Positions 21,411 through 30,085 of a DNA stretch of 33,925 bases are shown here, piece after piece. The translations under genes were made by a program, and so were the position numbers. Under the pieces are notes generated by a model. That model had not been told where the DNA came from, made no database searches, and was given only the letters and a program-made list of their open reading frames with translations. The DNA lies in contig QZKO01000046.1 of NCBI GenBank assembly GCA_003599505.1, forward strand, positions 1 to 33,925, written 5' to 3'. Source of the DNA: Nitrospiraceae bacterium (lineage in GTDB: Bacteria; Nitrospirota; Thermodesulfovibrionia; UBA6902). Position 1 is the first letter of the stretch. Every line of letters begins with the position of its first letter.

Positions 21411-24107
21411 TTGACCGACAAACAACTTAAAATAACTATAAACGGCAGGGAAGTCGTCTGCGGGAAGGAAGATACGATCCTTCAGGCCGCGCAAAAAGCG
21501 GGGGTCCGGATTCCTACACTCTGCAATGACAACCGTCTTGAGCCATACGGCGGATGCCGGTTATGTATAGTCGAGGTAAAAGGCGTAAACAGGCCTCTTC
21601 CGGCCTGCACCACCCCTGTTACGCAGAACATGGAAGTCCGCACGGATAACGATACCATCACGAGGGTCCGGAAGACCCTCATTTCCCTGCTGCTCTCAAA
21701 CCATCCGAATGACTGCATGAGATGCGAGAAGACCGGCGACTGCGGCCTTCAGGACCTTTCATACGAGTACGGTGTGGACGGCAAGAGGTTTGAGGGGGAG
21801 ATGTGGGACCTGCCTATTCGTGAAGATAACCCGTTTATCACCTATGAGCCCAACAAATGCATATTGTGCGGGAGATGCGTGAGGATATGCAATGAAATCG
21901 TTATGGCAGGCACCATTGACCTTGTCGGGAGAGGCTTTAATTCAATGCCTGACACCGCCTTCAGAAAACCCCGCTCTCTGGACAATTGTGAGTTCTGCGG
22001 GCAGTGCGTATCCACCTGTCCGACCGGAGCGCTGACCGACAGGAAAGGCAGGGGCAAGGGGCGTTCATATGAGATGAAGAAAGTGAAGACCACCTGCTCG
22101 TACTGCGGCACAGGTTGCAACTTCTATTTAAATGTGAGGAACAATAAAGTCATAAAAGTGACTTCTGCCTATGACGCGCCTGTCAATCAGGGGAACCTCT
22201 GCATAAAAGGGCGCTACGGTTATGATTTTATCCACAGCCCTGAAAGGATAAAAACACCTCTTATAAAAAAGGGCGGGAGCTTCCATGAGGCCGGTTGGGA
22301 TGAGGCGCTTGACCTCATAGCGAATAAATTCAAGGAACTGGTTGATAAGCACGGACCGGAAAAGGTCGGCGGCTTTTCATCATCAAGATGCACTAACGAG
22401 GAAAACTACCTGCTTTCAAAGTGGGTCAGATGCGCGATCGGCTCGAACAACGTAGACAATTGCGCGCGTGTCTGACACGCTCCGACTGTGGCCGGTCTGG
22501 CCACCAGCCTGGGAGCGGGAGCTGCCACGAATTCATTATCACAGATGCCGGACATTGACACGCTCTTTCTGTTCGGCTCCAACCCTACGGAGGCGCATCC
22601 CATAGTTTCTTTCTGGCTGAAAGCGGCCTTGCGCAACGGCGCTAAGCTTATCGTAGGCGATCCCCGTAAGACCTGGATGGCAAGACGCGCGGACGTCTGG
22701 CTTAACCTCAAGCCCGGCAGCAACATTGCCATGATGAACGGCCTTGTGAATGTGATACTTCAGAACGGCTGGGAAAATAAAGAATTCATAGCAAAAAGGA
22801 CAGAGGGATTTGAAGAGTTAAAGGCAAAAGTTCAGGAATATGACCTGGAGCGTGTCGAGAAGCTTACAGGGGTTTCAAGAGATAATATAATCGAAGCGGC
22901 CCGCTTGTTTTCACACGCCGACAAGGCGATGATCGTCTACGGCCTTGGAGTTACAGAGCACCAGACCGGCACGGAAAACGCGATGGCGATTGCGAACCTC
23001 GCCCTTGTCTGCGGGCATCTCGGAAGGCCTTCAACCGGCATTATGGCGCTCAGGGGGCAGAACAATGTTCAGGGCGCTTCGGACCTCGGCCCGTTACCGG
23101 CGACCCTTCCGGGTTATCAGCCTGTCTCGGACGCGAAGTCGCGCGAAAAGTTTGAAAAGGCCTGGGGCGTAAAGATAAGTCCCAAACCGGGACTGAAATC
23201 CGTTGAGATGCTTGATGAATGCCGGAGGGGGAATTTCAAGGGACTGTTCATACTTGGAGAAGACCCTGCCCAGACAGACCCGGACCTCCACCATGTTTGG
23301 AAGGCGCTTGAGTCCGTGGAATTCCTTGTGGTGCAGGATATCTTCCATACAGAGACCACGCGTTTTGCCCACGTGATACTTCCCGGCGCAAGCTTTGCAG
23401 AAAAAGACGGCACGTTCACGAACGGCGAGCGCCGGGTCCAGCGCGTAAGAAAGGCGATAGAGCCTCTTTCTGGTATGGCGGAATGGCAGGTCATCAGCAG
23501 GCTGTCGACCCTCATGGGTTATCCCATGAATTATACTCACCCGGCTGAGATCATGGATGAGATCGCGGGTCTCGTGCCGATTTACGGAGGGATAAGTTAC
23601 GGGCGTCTTAATAACGGGGGAATACAGTGGCCCTGCCCGACTAAAGACCATCCCGGGACCACAACATTATACACTGATTTATTCTCAAGACCCGGGGGGT
23701 TGGCGAAATTCATGGCCCTGGACCATAAAGGCTCCGCCGAAGTCCCGGACAAAACCTATCCGTATGTGCTGATTACAGGAAGGATACGAGAACACTACAA
23801 CAACGGCTCCATGACAGGAAGGGTGCCCGGGATTATGGAGCTTGTCCCTGAGGAACTGCTGGAAATGAGTCCGGAAGATGCAAAGGCGCTGAACATTAAA
23901 AACGGCGACCGCGTAAAAGTGGCATCGAAGAGAGGCGAGATAAAGGTAAAAGTGAAAGTGACGGACCGTTCGCAGCCGGGCAACGTGTTCCTCACGTTCC
24001 ATCACAGGAACGCCCTTTCAAACCTGCTGACCTCTGAATTCAGAGACCCGATTACCGGCACGCCGGAATACAAATCGTGCGCTGTAACGATAGAGAAGCA
24101 GGGTTAA
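21411..24107 (+). CDS. fdhA: Selenocysteine-containing formate dehydrogenase catalytic subunit
   Basis: An 898-residue Mo/W-bisMGD enzyme that oxidises formate to CO2 (or runs in reverse). It reads through an in-frame UGA at 22473-22475 as Sec355 in CARV-U-HAPTVAG, the standard FDH active-site context, with a SECIS hairpin directly after it. The N-terminus has NuoG-like domains: [2Fe-2S] C38, C49, C52, C66; His-Cys3 H98, C102, C105, C111; ferredoxin motifs C150-153-156-160 and C193-196-199-203. The FDH [4Fe-4S] site starts at C229 (CSYCGTGC). The molybdopterin core and a C-terminal dinucleotide-binding domain (near YVLITGRIREHYNNGSMTGR) complete it. The start is TTG 21411, set by AGGAGGT. The host must have selA-D functions and fdhD-type maturation elsewhere; none are in this window. 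Confidence 0.95.
22473..22516 (+). promoter_or_regulatory. Bacterial SECIS element for Sec355 of FdhA
   Basis: The UGA at 22473 is followed by a hairpin at the spacing found in E. coli fdhF. The upper stem GTGGCC (22488-22493) pairs with GGCCAC (22499-22504) around the loop GGTCT (22494-22498), which is the SelB-recognised GGUCU. A lower stem GCTCC (22479-22483) pairs with GGAGC (22512-22516). All of it lies in coding sequence. Confidence 0.93.
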
Positions 24108-24111
24108 ACAG

Positions 24112-24687
24112 TCAACTCATTAATTCTTTCAGCCTGACCGTCAGGCCTTCGGTCAGCTCGATGAAACTGTCCCGCCGGTGAAAATCAGCGTGTTGGGCCT
24201 GATGGGCCAGGGCCCAATAAGTCGCTTCGCCGTCTCTATTTTTGATAACCGCGCTGATTGCGGCCTCCAGAGGCTGACCTGGCTGAATGATCCCGTCCAG
24301 ATCGAGTTCCAGATCAATCAGCAAAGAATCGCGATGACGCTGAACGCTGAAAGGCAATGACGTAATAGCCGTTTCCTCCCGCATCCCCTGCCGGTACGCG
24401 TCAAACCGGAAGACATTCCAGTGTCCTGCAGGCGAGAGATTGAATTCCCAATAGCCGGGAGAGCCGGGGACGCCGAGGAAGAGCTCAAGGCATGTTTCTT
24501 CCCACAGGTTTCTTTTGCGGTCAGGCCTGCCGGCAGGTCCGGGAATCATAAGGCAATCCATATCGCCGAGAAGCTCGTAATGGACGGTTATCGTACCGGC
24601 GTGCCGGAAGATACCGCAGGTTATCTTTATATCCGGCAGGGGCGCAGCAGAGGGGAATGGGCGCAGGGAAAGATTAAGTCTGTTCAT
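24112..24687 (-). CDS. DOMON-like domain protein
   Basis: A 191-residue protein resembling the DOMON-like single-domain family: beta-rich, with ITVHYELLGDMDCLMIP near the start, the central NLWEETCLELFLGVPGSPGYWEFNLSPAGHWNVFRFDAYR block, and ATYWALAHQAQHADFHRRDSF near the end. DOMON-type folds bind heme or sugars in other proteins; the ligand of this bacterial branch is unknown. There is no signal peptide, so it should be cytoplasmic. Its ATG overlaps the stop of the upstream kinase (ATGA at 24687-24684), a pairing that suggests a shared, possibly sugar-related, role. It converges on fdhA with only 4 bases between the stops. Confidence 0.75.
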   Translation of the reverse strand: MNRLNLSLRPFPSAAPLPDIKITCGIFRHAGTITVHYELLGDMDCLMIPGPAGRPDRKRNLWEETCLELFLGVPGSPGYWEFNLSPAGHWNVFRFDAYRQGMREETAITSLPFSVQRHRDSLLIDLELDLDGIIQPGQPLEAAISAVIKNRDGEATYWALAHQAQHADFHRRDSFIELTEGLTVRLKELMS

Positions 24688-25784
24688 TTCGCGTCCTGTA
24701 TAGTTTTGCGGATGGCTGTTTCCTGTGATTCGATGCTCTCCACGAGCCTGAACTGAACAAGCGCGCGCGCAAGATTATGCTCCGGGCCAGCGGCCTTAAA
24801 ATAGATATTGCCTTCCAGATAATCTGTAAAGAACCTCAAGCCCAGCTCAAAAGCAAGCAGTTGGATTGAGTCGTACACATATTCATAATCAGATGGAGTG
24901 AGAAAACCCCTTGCCTGTGAAAGATAGCCTTGCAGGACCGCCCTGCAAATATTAATATCGAAATAAACCGACTCCCGCTGTCCGGTTTCTTCACCCTTGA
25001 GATTGCAGCCCGAGCGGAGTAAGTCGCCGATATCATAGTGGACCAGGCCGGGCTTGACCGTGTCCAGGTCGATGATGCTGACGGCCTGCCCTGTGGAGAT
25101 GTCAATAAGGACGTTGTTGATCTTCGGATCGCCATGGATAGTGCGAAGAGGCAGCCTGCCCCGCGCTTTCGCGTCCTCGAGGACATGCGCGAGGGTCCTC
25201 CTCTCATTTATAAACTTCAAACAATATTCCACTTCAGGGGACTTCCTCCCGCTGTTTTTCTCCAGGACCTCATCATAATGCTGAAGATAGCGCGGGGCGA
25301 TGTGGAATCCCGGCAGGGTATCGGCAAGTTTCTCACAGGGAAGGTCGCTGGTAAGATAGTGGAATAAACCAAGGGCGTAACCGGCTTCACGGGCATGCTC
25401 CATATCTTTGATTTTATCAAAGGATTGAACAGCTTCTATAAATGTAAGCGCCCGCCAGAACGAGCCGTCAGGGGCAATCCAGTGGGTTTTGGCGTCCCGC
25501 GTCAGCAGTATGCAGGGCATCTCCCATCGGCGGCCGGCAACGGAAGGAGCGCCCTTAAGGCGACCAAGCACATGCGCGGTCAAAACACGCATGTTTTGCA
25601 TGACAAGCTCCGGCTGCCTGAAAACCTTCGTGTTCAGGCGTTGAAGGATAAAGCGGCGTTGCGCATCAGAATCTACTGTAACAAGGAAAGTATCATTGAT
25701 ATTGCCGCTTCCGAACGCCTGAATGTCTAAGACTTCGCCCCGCGGTTTAAACCGGTCCGCGATGTCAAAAAGATTTTTCCGCAC
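24684..25784 (-). CDS. APH-fold sugar kinase, N-acetylhexosamine 1-kinase-like
   Basis: A 366-residue kinase of the aminoglycoside phosphotransferase fold. The N-lobe has FGSGNINDTFLV and the block FILQRLNTKVFRQPELVMQNM, which closely resembles NahK-type N-acetylhexosamine kinases. The catalytic loop is HGDPKINNVLID and the metal-binding DFG equivalent is IIDLDTVKPG, with D following the strand. It probably phosphorylates a sugar or amino sugar; the exact substrate cannot be told. GTG 25784 is the start, with GAGGTGG about 10 bases upstream, and it overlaps the TAG of the ABC-F gene by one base. A resistance function is unlikely given the NahK-like motifs. Confidence 0.82.
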   Translation of the reverse strand: MRKNLFDIADRFKPRGEVLDIQAFGSGNINDTFLVTVDSDAQRRFILQRLNTKVFRQPELVMQNMRVLTAHVLGRLKGAPSVAGRRWEMPCILLTRDAKTHWIAPDGSFWRALTFIEAVQSFDKIKDMEHAREAGYALGLFHYLTSDLPCEKLADTLPGFHIAPRYLQHYDEVLEKNSGRKSPEVEYCLKFINERRTLAHVLEDAKARGRLPLRTIHGDPKINNVLIDISTGQAVSIIDLDTVKPGLVHYDIGDLLRSGCNLKGEETGQRESVYFDINICRAVLQGYLSQARGFLTPSDYEYVYDSIQLLAFELGLRFFTDYLEGNIYFKAAGPEHNLARALVQFRLVESIESQETAIRKTIQDAK

Positions 25785-27643
25785 TACTGCGCCACCTCCA
25801 TACCGCTGAGCTTCTCTTCAAATTCTTCAGTCCTGTCTCCAAGTTCGGTATGCAGGCGTTCCAGTTCGCAGAAGAGCGAATCGATCTTTGATTTTGAATC
25901 GTGGATGGTCTTTGACAGCCTTTTGATGGTTTCTCCGTCGCTCTTAACGGAGGCCTCCATAATATCTTTGCTGCCTTGAGCGACAGTTTCTTCAAGGCCC
26001 ATGATCTCACGTTCAATTTCATCAATCCTTTTCTGCAAGCCGCCGAGGGTCCTTGATTTTTCATTGATCAGTTCAGCGCGCGCGCGGCGAAGGAGTTTCC
26101 TGTCCACAGTCCTGCTCCCGCTCACTGCGGCATCGGACGGCCCAGGAAGGTTTTCATTTTTCCATCCTACCCTGTCCAGGAAGTCCTGGTACGTGCCTTC
26201 AAAAAACGTCGCCTCGCCGCCGTCAAAAACGATAAGCCGCGTTGCAATGGCATGGAGTATCATTTCGCTGTGGGTGACGATAATCACGGCCCCGCTGAAC
26301 GCGTCAAGCGCCTCAAGCAGAGACTCGGCAGACTCCATATCAAGGTGGTTTGTCGGCTCATCCAGCATAAGCATGTTGGCGGGGCTGACGAGCAGTTTGC
26401 CGAGCAGCAGACGGCTCTTTTCCCCGCCGGAGAGGACGCTGATCTTCTTTAACGCGTGATCGCCGGGAAACATCATGACTCCGCAGATATTACGCGCCGC
26501 GCCCCTGTTATGGTCGGGGTGCGCGTCCATTATCTCTTCTTCCACGGTCTTTTGCGGGTCAAGCCGGTTTATGTTCGTCTGGCCGAAATATGCGAACCTC
26601 AGGTCATTGTGATATTTGACGCCGCCGCTGACAGGCGATAATTCATCGGCGAGGAGATTAAGGAGTGTTGTTTTCCCCTTACCGTTCTTTCCGATAATGG
26701 CAATGCGGTCCTTCTTGCCGACATAAAAGCTCAACCCGTCAATCAGGGGCTCGCCGGCAGAAAAACCAAAAGACAAAGCCCTTGCCTCCATCAGATGCCT
26801 GCCTGTAAAAGGCGCCGGGTTAAACGCGAAATCAAGGTTTTTTGTGTCGGTCAATTTTTCGAGCCGTTCTTTTTTCTGCAAGGCCTTTATCCTTGACTGG
26901 ACGGCCCGTGCCTTGGTAGCCTTGGCCCTGAAACGGTTTATAAACTGTTCAACTTCTTTCCGCTTTTTATCATCGTTTATCCTCGTCTTTTCGTATACCT
27001 CTTCTTCAAGCAGCAGTTGCTGATATATATTCCCGGTAGGACCCGCTGCCTTCCGCACTTTACAGCGGTGTATGGCCATGGTATGCGTGGTGACGCTGTC
27101 CATGAAAGCGCGGTCATGCGTGATGATTATAAGCTCTTTTTTCCAGCCGCGTAAAAAATTCGCGAGCCATCTGAGCGACACGATATCAAGATAATTCGTA
27201 GGTTCGTCAAGGAGCAGGAGGTCCGGGTCCGAGATAAGCGCCCTGGCAAGGGTCAGCCTTACCTGAAAACCTCCTGATAACAGAGCGGGACCGAGACTGA
27301 AATCCTCAATGGAAAAACCGAGGCCGGTCAGGATGGTTTCCGCCTTGTAACTTTCATCCCTGCCGTCTTCCCTGTGCGGAAGGCTCAGACACGCCTCTTT
27401 CAGCACTGTATCGCCGGTCAACCTTATTTGCTGTGAAAGATGTCCTATCTTATAGCCTGTTGGAATGCCGATGTTTCCCGAGTCCGGCTGCTCCTGTCTT
27501 AAAATTAACCTGAAAAGGGTAGTCTTGCCATGCCCGTTCCTGCCGACGAGGCCCACGCGTTCACCGGGGTTGACCATAAATGCGGCATTGTCGAAGAGGA
27601 CCTGCTGTCCGTATGATTTATACAGGTTGCTGACCTGGATCAT
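25784..27643 (-). CDS. ABC-F family ATP-binding protein
   Basis: A 619-residue cytoplasmic protein with two ABC ATPase domains and no membrane segment. Domain 1 has Walker A GRNGHGKTT (34-42), signature LSGGFQVRL and Walker B LLLLDEPTNYLD. An interdomain linker of the ABC-F type, rich in charged helix (KKRKEVEQFINRFRAKATKARAVQSRIKALQK), follows. Domain 2 has GKNGKGKTT, LSGGEKSRLLLGKLL and LMLDEPTNHLD. The last 90 residues form a coiled coil (RIDEIEREIMGLEETV), as in Uup- and YheS-like members. ABC-F proteins act on ribosomes to relieve stalling or, in some branches, confer antibiotic protection. This looks like a housekeeping type. GAGGG lies just before the ATG. Confidence 0.93.
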   Translation of the reverse strand: MIQVSNLYKSYGQQVLFDNAAFMVNPGERVGLVGRNGHGKTTLFRLILRQEQPDSGNIGIPTGYKIGHLSQQIRLTGDTVLKEACLSLPHREDGRDESYKAETILTGLGFSIEDFSLGPALLSGGFQVRLTLARALISDPDLLLLDEPTNYLDIVSLRWLANFLRGWKKELIIITHDRAFMDSVTTHTMAIHRCKVRKAAGPTGNIYQQLLLEEEVYEKTRINDDKKRKEVEQFINRFRAKATKARAVQSRIKALQKKERLEKLTDTKNLDFAFNPAPFTGRHLMEARALSFGFSAGEPLIDGLSFYVGKKDRIAIIGKNGKGKTTLLNLLADELSPVSGGVKYHNDLRFAYFGQTNINRLDPQKTVEEEIMDAHPDHNRGAARNICGVMMFPGDHALKKISVLSGGEKSRLLLGKLLVSPANMLMLDEPTNHLDMESAESLLEALDAFSGAVIIVTHSEMILHAIATRLIVFDGGEATFFEGTYQDFLDRVGWKNENLPGPSDAAVSGSRTVDRKLLRRARAELINEKSRTLGGLQKRIDEIEREIMGLEETVAQGSKDIMEASVKSDGETIKRLSKTIHDSKSKIDSLFCELERLHTELGDRTEEFEEKLSGMEVAQ

Positions 27644-27649
27644 CGTCCC

Positions 27650-29551
27650 TCACTTCTCACCGGGTTTCCTGTTATCAGCCGCATCGGCAACATACGCTAA
27701 GGGGAGGTAGATATTGAAGGTCGTTCCTTTTCCGGTTTCACTGTGAATATCGATGAAGCCGTTATGTCTGTTTATTATCCCGTACACCATTGAAAGGCCC
27801 AGCCCCGTGCCTTTTCCCTGCTCTTTCGTGGTGAAAAACGGCTCGAATATCCTTGGTCTTGTGCTTTCGTCCATGCCTGTCCCGGTATCGGAAACAGCGA
27901 TAAGGGCGTATTTGCCTGTCCTGCCGTATCCATGAGCTTCAATAAATTCCCGGTCCGGACTGATGGTCCTTGTCGCGATCCCCAGCTTCCCGCCTTCCGG
28001 CATGGCGTCCCTGGCATTGGTGACAAGGTTCATAATCACCTGTTCTATCTGACCGCTGTCAGCCATTACGCTGATCTTGTCTTCTGCAAAGGCAGTCGTC
28101 AGTATAATATCCTCCCTTATAACCCTGAGAAGAAATTTCTCGAATCTTTTTATCACTTCGTTCAGATCGACCGGAGACAGGTCGCCGGGCTGTTTTCTGC
28201 CGAACGAAAGAAGACTCTGCGTGAGCGCCGCGGCCCTGTTTGACGCTTCCAGTATCTGACCGGTACAATGGCGCACCTGGTCGTTTCCCTGTATTTTTAT
28301 CTGTATCAGATGAGTATAACCGATTATCGCCGAGAGGATATTGTTGAAATCATGGGCGATGCCGCCGGCCAGGGTGCCGACAGCCTCCATCTTCTGGGCG
28401 TGTCTGAGCTGCTCTTCAAGCTTTCGATGCCCGGTTATGTCGCGTATTATCTCTATTACACTTTCGACCTTGCCCGATTCCCCGGAAATAGGCGCCGCCC
28501 TGAACTCAAGGATTCTCCCGTCCGGGGTTACAGCATCCCCGCCTTCAAATTTGCCTGAACTAAAGCTCCTGACAGCGGAGCATTGATTGCATATAGCCTT
28601 ATAGCTCCAGAAGGCTTCATAACAGTATCTTCCTTTAAGTTCCGACTCGCTGTCTCTTCCCGCCTGCTTTATCAGAGACTTGTTGGCCCAGATAATCCTG
28701 AGGTCGGGGGTCAGGTGAACGATGCCGTCGGGGATGTTATCGAGCAGGGCCTGGAACTCGTGTGAGAGCGTGCGGTATTTCTTTTCCTGTCCGATCAACG
28801 CCTCTTCAGCGTTCTTGCGGTCGGTAACATCCTGTATGGTGCCGATCATCCGTTCCGGCTTTCCGTCCTTTCCTGTCTCGAGACGGCCCAGTCCGTGCAG
28901 CCAGCGCTCAGCGCCGCCATTGGCGCGCAGGATACGGTATTCCCGGTCAAAGGGGTTCACGTCCCTTAAAACGTAATCCCGGAGATACGCCCTCATTTCG
29001 TCACGGTCTTCAGGATGCACGAGGTCCAGCCAGCCCTCCACGTTTTTCGTGAAAGAAGAGTCAATGCCGAAAATCTCGTCCAGCACATCCGAGCTGGTCC
29101 AGTCCCCTGAGCGGGCGTTAAAAACATAATGCCCCAGGGCCGCGACACGCTGGGTCTGCATCAGGACCGCTTCGCTTTCAAGCAGCGCCTCCTCCATGAG
29201 CCTGCGTTCAGTAACGTCGCGGAATATTCCGATAAGGTAGGGCCTGCCGTCAAACCGCACGGCTGAAGACGTGATGTCGGCATAAAACACGGACCCGTCC
29301 CGGCGCCTTACCGGGATGTCGGCGGCGAGCTGTATCTCACCGCGCGACTGCCTTTGAAACTGCTTTATGACATAGGGCAGGTCTGCTTCAGGGTGAATGT
29401 CCATAACCCCCAACCGCTTTATCTCCTCCGGGCTGTAGCCAAGCATGTGGCTGATCGCCGGATTGCCGAACAGGAACTTCATGGTCTCCGCGTCGGCGAG
29501 CAGGATGCCGTCGATTACGCTTTCAAAGATTATGTGGAATTTCTCTTCCAT
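27650..29551 (-). CDS. Soluble PAS-domain sensor histidine kinase
   Basis: A 633-residue cytoplasmic kinase with three PAS domains (about 1-118, 130-250, 262-378), each ending in a PAC-type DVTxR or DITGH segment. A HisKA domain follows with H400 in GGIAHDFNNIL, then HATPase_c with NLVTNARDAMPEGG, DTGTGMD and GKGTGLGLSMVYG. No membrane helix is visible. The third PAS carries C310, C321 and C324 (ICNQCSAV), a small cysteine group common in redox- or metal-responsive PAS domains. No receiver gene is adjacent, so it is an orphan in this window. I chose ATG 29551, 2 bases after the NUDIX stop. The frame stays open to 29653 inside the NUDIX gene, but that extension has no PAS character. Confidence 0.9.
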   Translation of the reverse strand: MEEKFHIIFESVIDGILLADAETMKFLFGNPAISHMLGYSPEEIKRLGVMDIHPEADLPYVIKQFQRQSRGEIQLAADIPVRRRDGSVFYADITSSAVRFDGRPYLIGIFRDVTERRLMEEALLESEAVLMQTQRVAALGHYVFNARSGDWTSSDVLDEIFGIDSSFTKNVEGWLDLVHPEDRDEMRAYLRDYVLRDVNPFDREYRILRANGGAERWLHGLGRLETGKDGKPERMIGTIQDVTDRKNAEEALIGQEKKYRTLSHEFQALLDNIPDGIVHLTPDLRIIWANKSLIKQAGRDSESELKGRYCYEAFWSYKAICNQCSAVRSFSSGKFEGGDAVTPDGRILEFRAAPISGESGKVESVIEIIRDITGHRKLEEQLRHAQKMEAVGTLAGGIAHDFNNILSAIIGYTHLIQIKIQGNDQVRHCTGQILEASNRAAALTQSLLSFGRKQPGDLSPVDLNEVIKRFEKFLLRVIREDIILTTAFAEDKISVMADSGQIEQVIMNLVTNARDAMPEGGKLGIATRTISPDREFIEAHGYGRTGKYALIAVSDTGTGMDESTRPRIFEPFFTTKEQGKGTGLGLSMVYGIINRHNGFIDIHSETGKGTTFNIYLPLAYVADAADNRKPGEK

Positions 29552-29553
29552 CT

Positions 29554-30000
29554 CTAACGGGGCAGCTCCTCTATCATCCTCTTTGCCTTCTGCATAATCT
29601 GCTTTTCGCTTTTGTAAGACAATGTTTCTATTGCCTCGTCTATCGGGAACCACCTCGCCTCGTCCACTTCATGGTCATGGTCTCCGGTGCTCCCCTTGAC
29701 GTATTTCAGCAGGAAGAAATGGACCGTTTTGTGCACTTTCACCCTGTCGTCGTTCAGGAAGTACCAGTAGGAAATATGTCCCAGCTTGCCGATTATGTCC
29801 CCGTGAAGGCCTGTTTCCTCCCTGACCTCTCTTAACGCAGCGGCGGGAGGGTCTTCATTTTTATCTATCAAGCCCTTGGGAATACACCATGCCTTGCCGC
29901 CTCTTACCGATATCAGGGCGGCTTCAGCGCGGCCCTCCGATATCCGGAATACGACGCCTCCTGAAGACGTCTGTTTTTTTATTGCCGGGGGTCTTTCCAT
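29554..30000 (-). CDS. NUDIX hydrolase
   Basis: A 148-residue NUDIX-fold hydrolase. The NUDIX box is intact: G-LIDKN-E-DPPAAAL-REVREETGL, with the glutamates that bind Mg2+. The flanking sequence (SSGGVVFRI, AEAALISVRGGKAWCIPKG, then YWYFLNDDRVKVHKTVHFFLL) resembles the diadenosine polyphosphate/MutT-like branch that cleaves nucleoside diphosphate derivatives. The substrate is unassigned. I prefer ATG 30000 to the upstream TTG 30012, because the TTG lies in repeat-like sequence. The gene is followed within 2 bases by the PAS kinase, so the two are co-transcribed. Confidence 0.9.
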   Translation of the reverse strand: MERPPAIKKQTSSGGVVFRISEGRAEAALISVRGGKAWCIPKGLIDKNEDPPAAALREVREETGLHGDIIGKLGHISYWYFLNDDRVKVHKTVHFFLLKYVKGSTGDHDHEVDEARWFPIDEAIETLSYKSEKQIMQKAKRMIEELPR

Positions 30001-30008
30001 GTCAATCA

Positions 30009-30073
30009 GCAATTAACAATGAGTAATTATCAATTAAAGAAACTCCCTTCATTACGCATTATTCATTTTTCAT
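30009..30073 (-). repeat. AT-rich degenerate repeat between rseP and the NUDIX gene
   Basis: The gap contains CAATTAACAATGAGTAATTA with TCAATTA after it (TAATTG/CAATTA inverted ends), then a run of CATTA/CATT variants (CATTACGCATTATTCATT, TTTCATTGCCCATTAT). This type of intergenic filler is common in many bacterial genomes. No promoter or terminator stands out. Confidence 0.55.
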
Positions 30074-30085
30074 TGCCCATTATCT

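Noticed and set aside
22473-22475. In-frame TGA taken as a nonsense mutation that makes fdhA a pseudogene
   Set aside because: The context matches the FDH selenocysteine site, a SECIS hairpin with a GGTCT loop follows at the right distance, and both halves are fully conserved in sequence.
22488-24107. Separate gene starting at GTG 22488
   Set aside because: It is the in-frame continuation of fdhA after the Sec codon; the GTG lies within the SECIS stem and has no ribosome site.
24134-24156. CTGACCG...CGGTCAG inverted repeat as terminator between fdhA and the DOMON gene
   Set aside because: A 7-bp stem without a following T-run, lying inside coding sequence.
29552-29653. N-terminal extension of the PAS kinase into the NUDIX gene
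   Set aside because: It would overlap the NUDIX gene by about 100 bases and is polar, with no PAS character; ATG 29551 lies just after the NUDIX stop.
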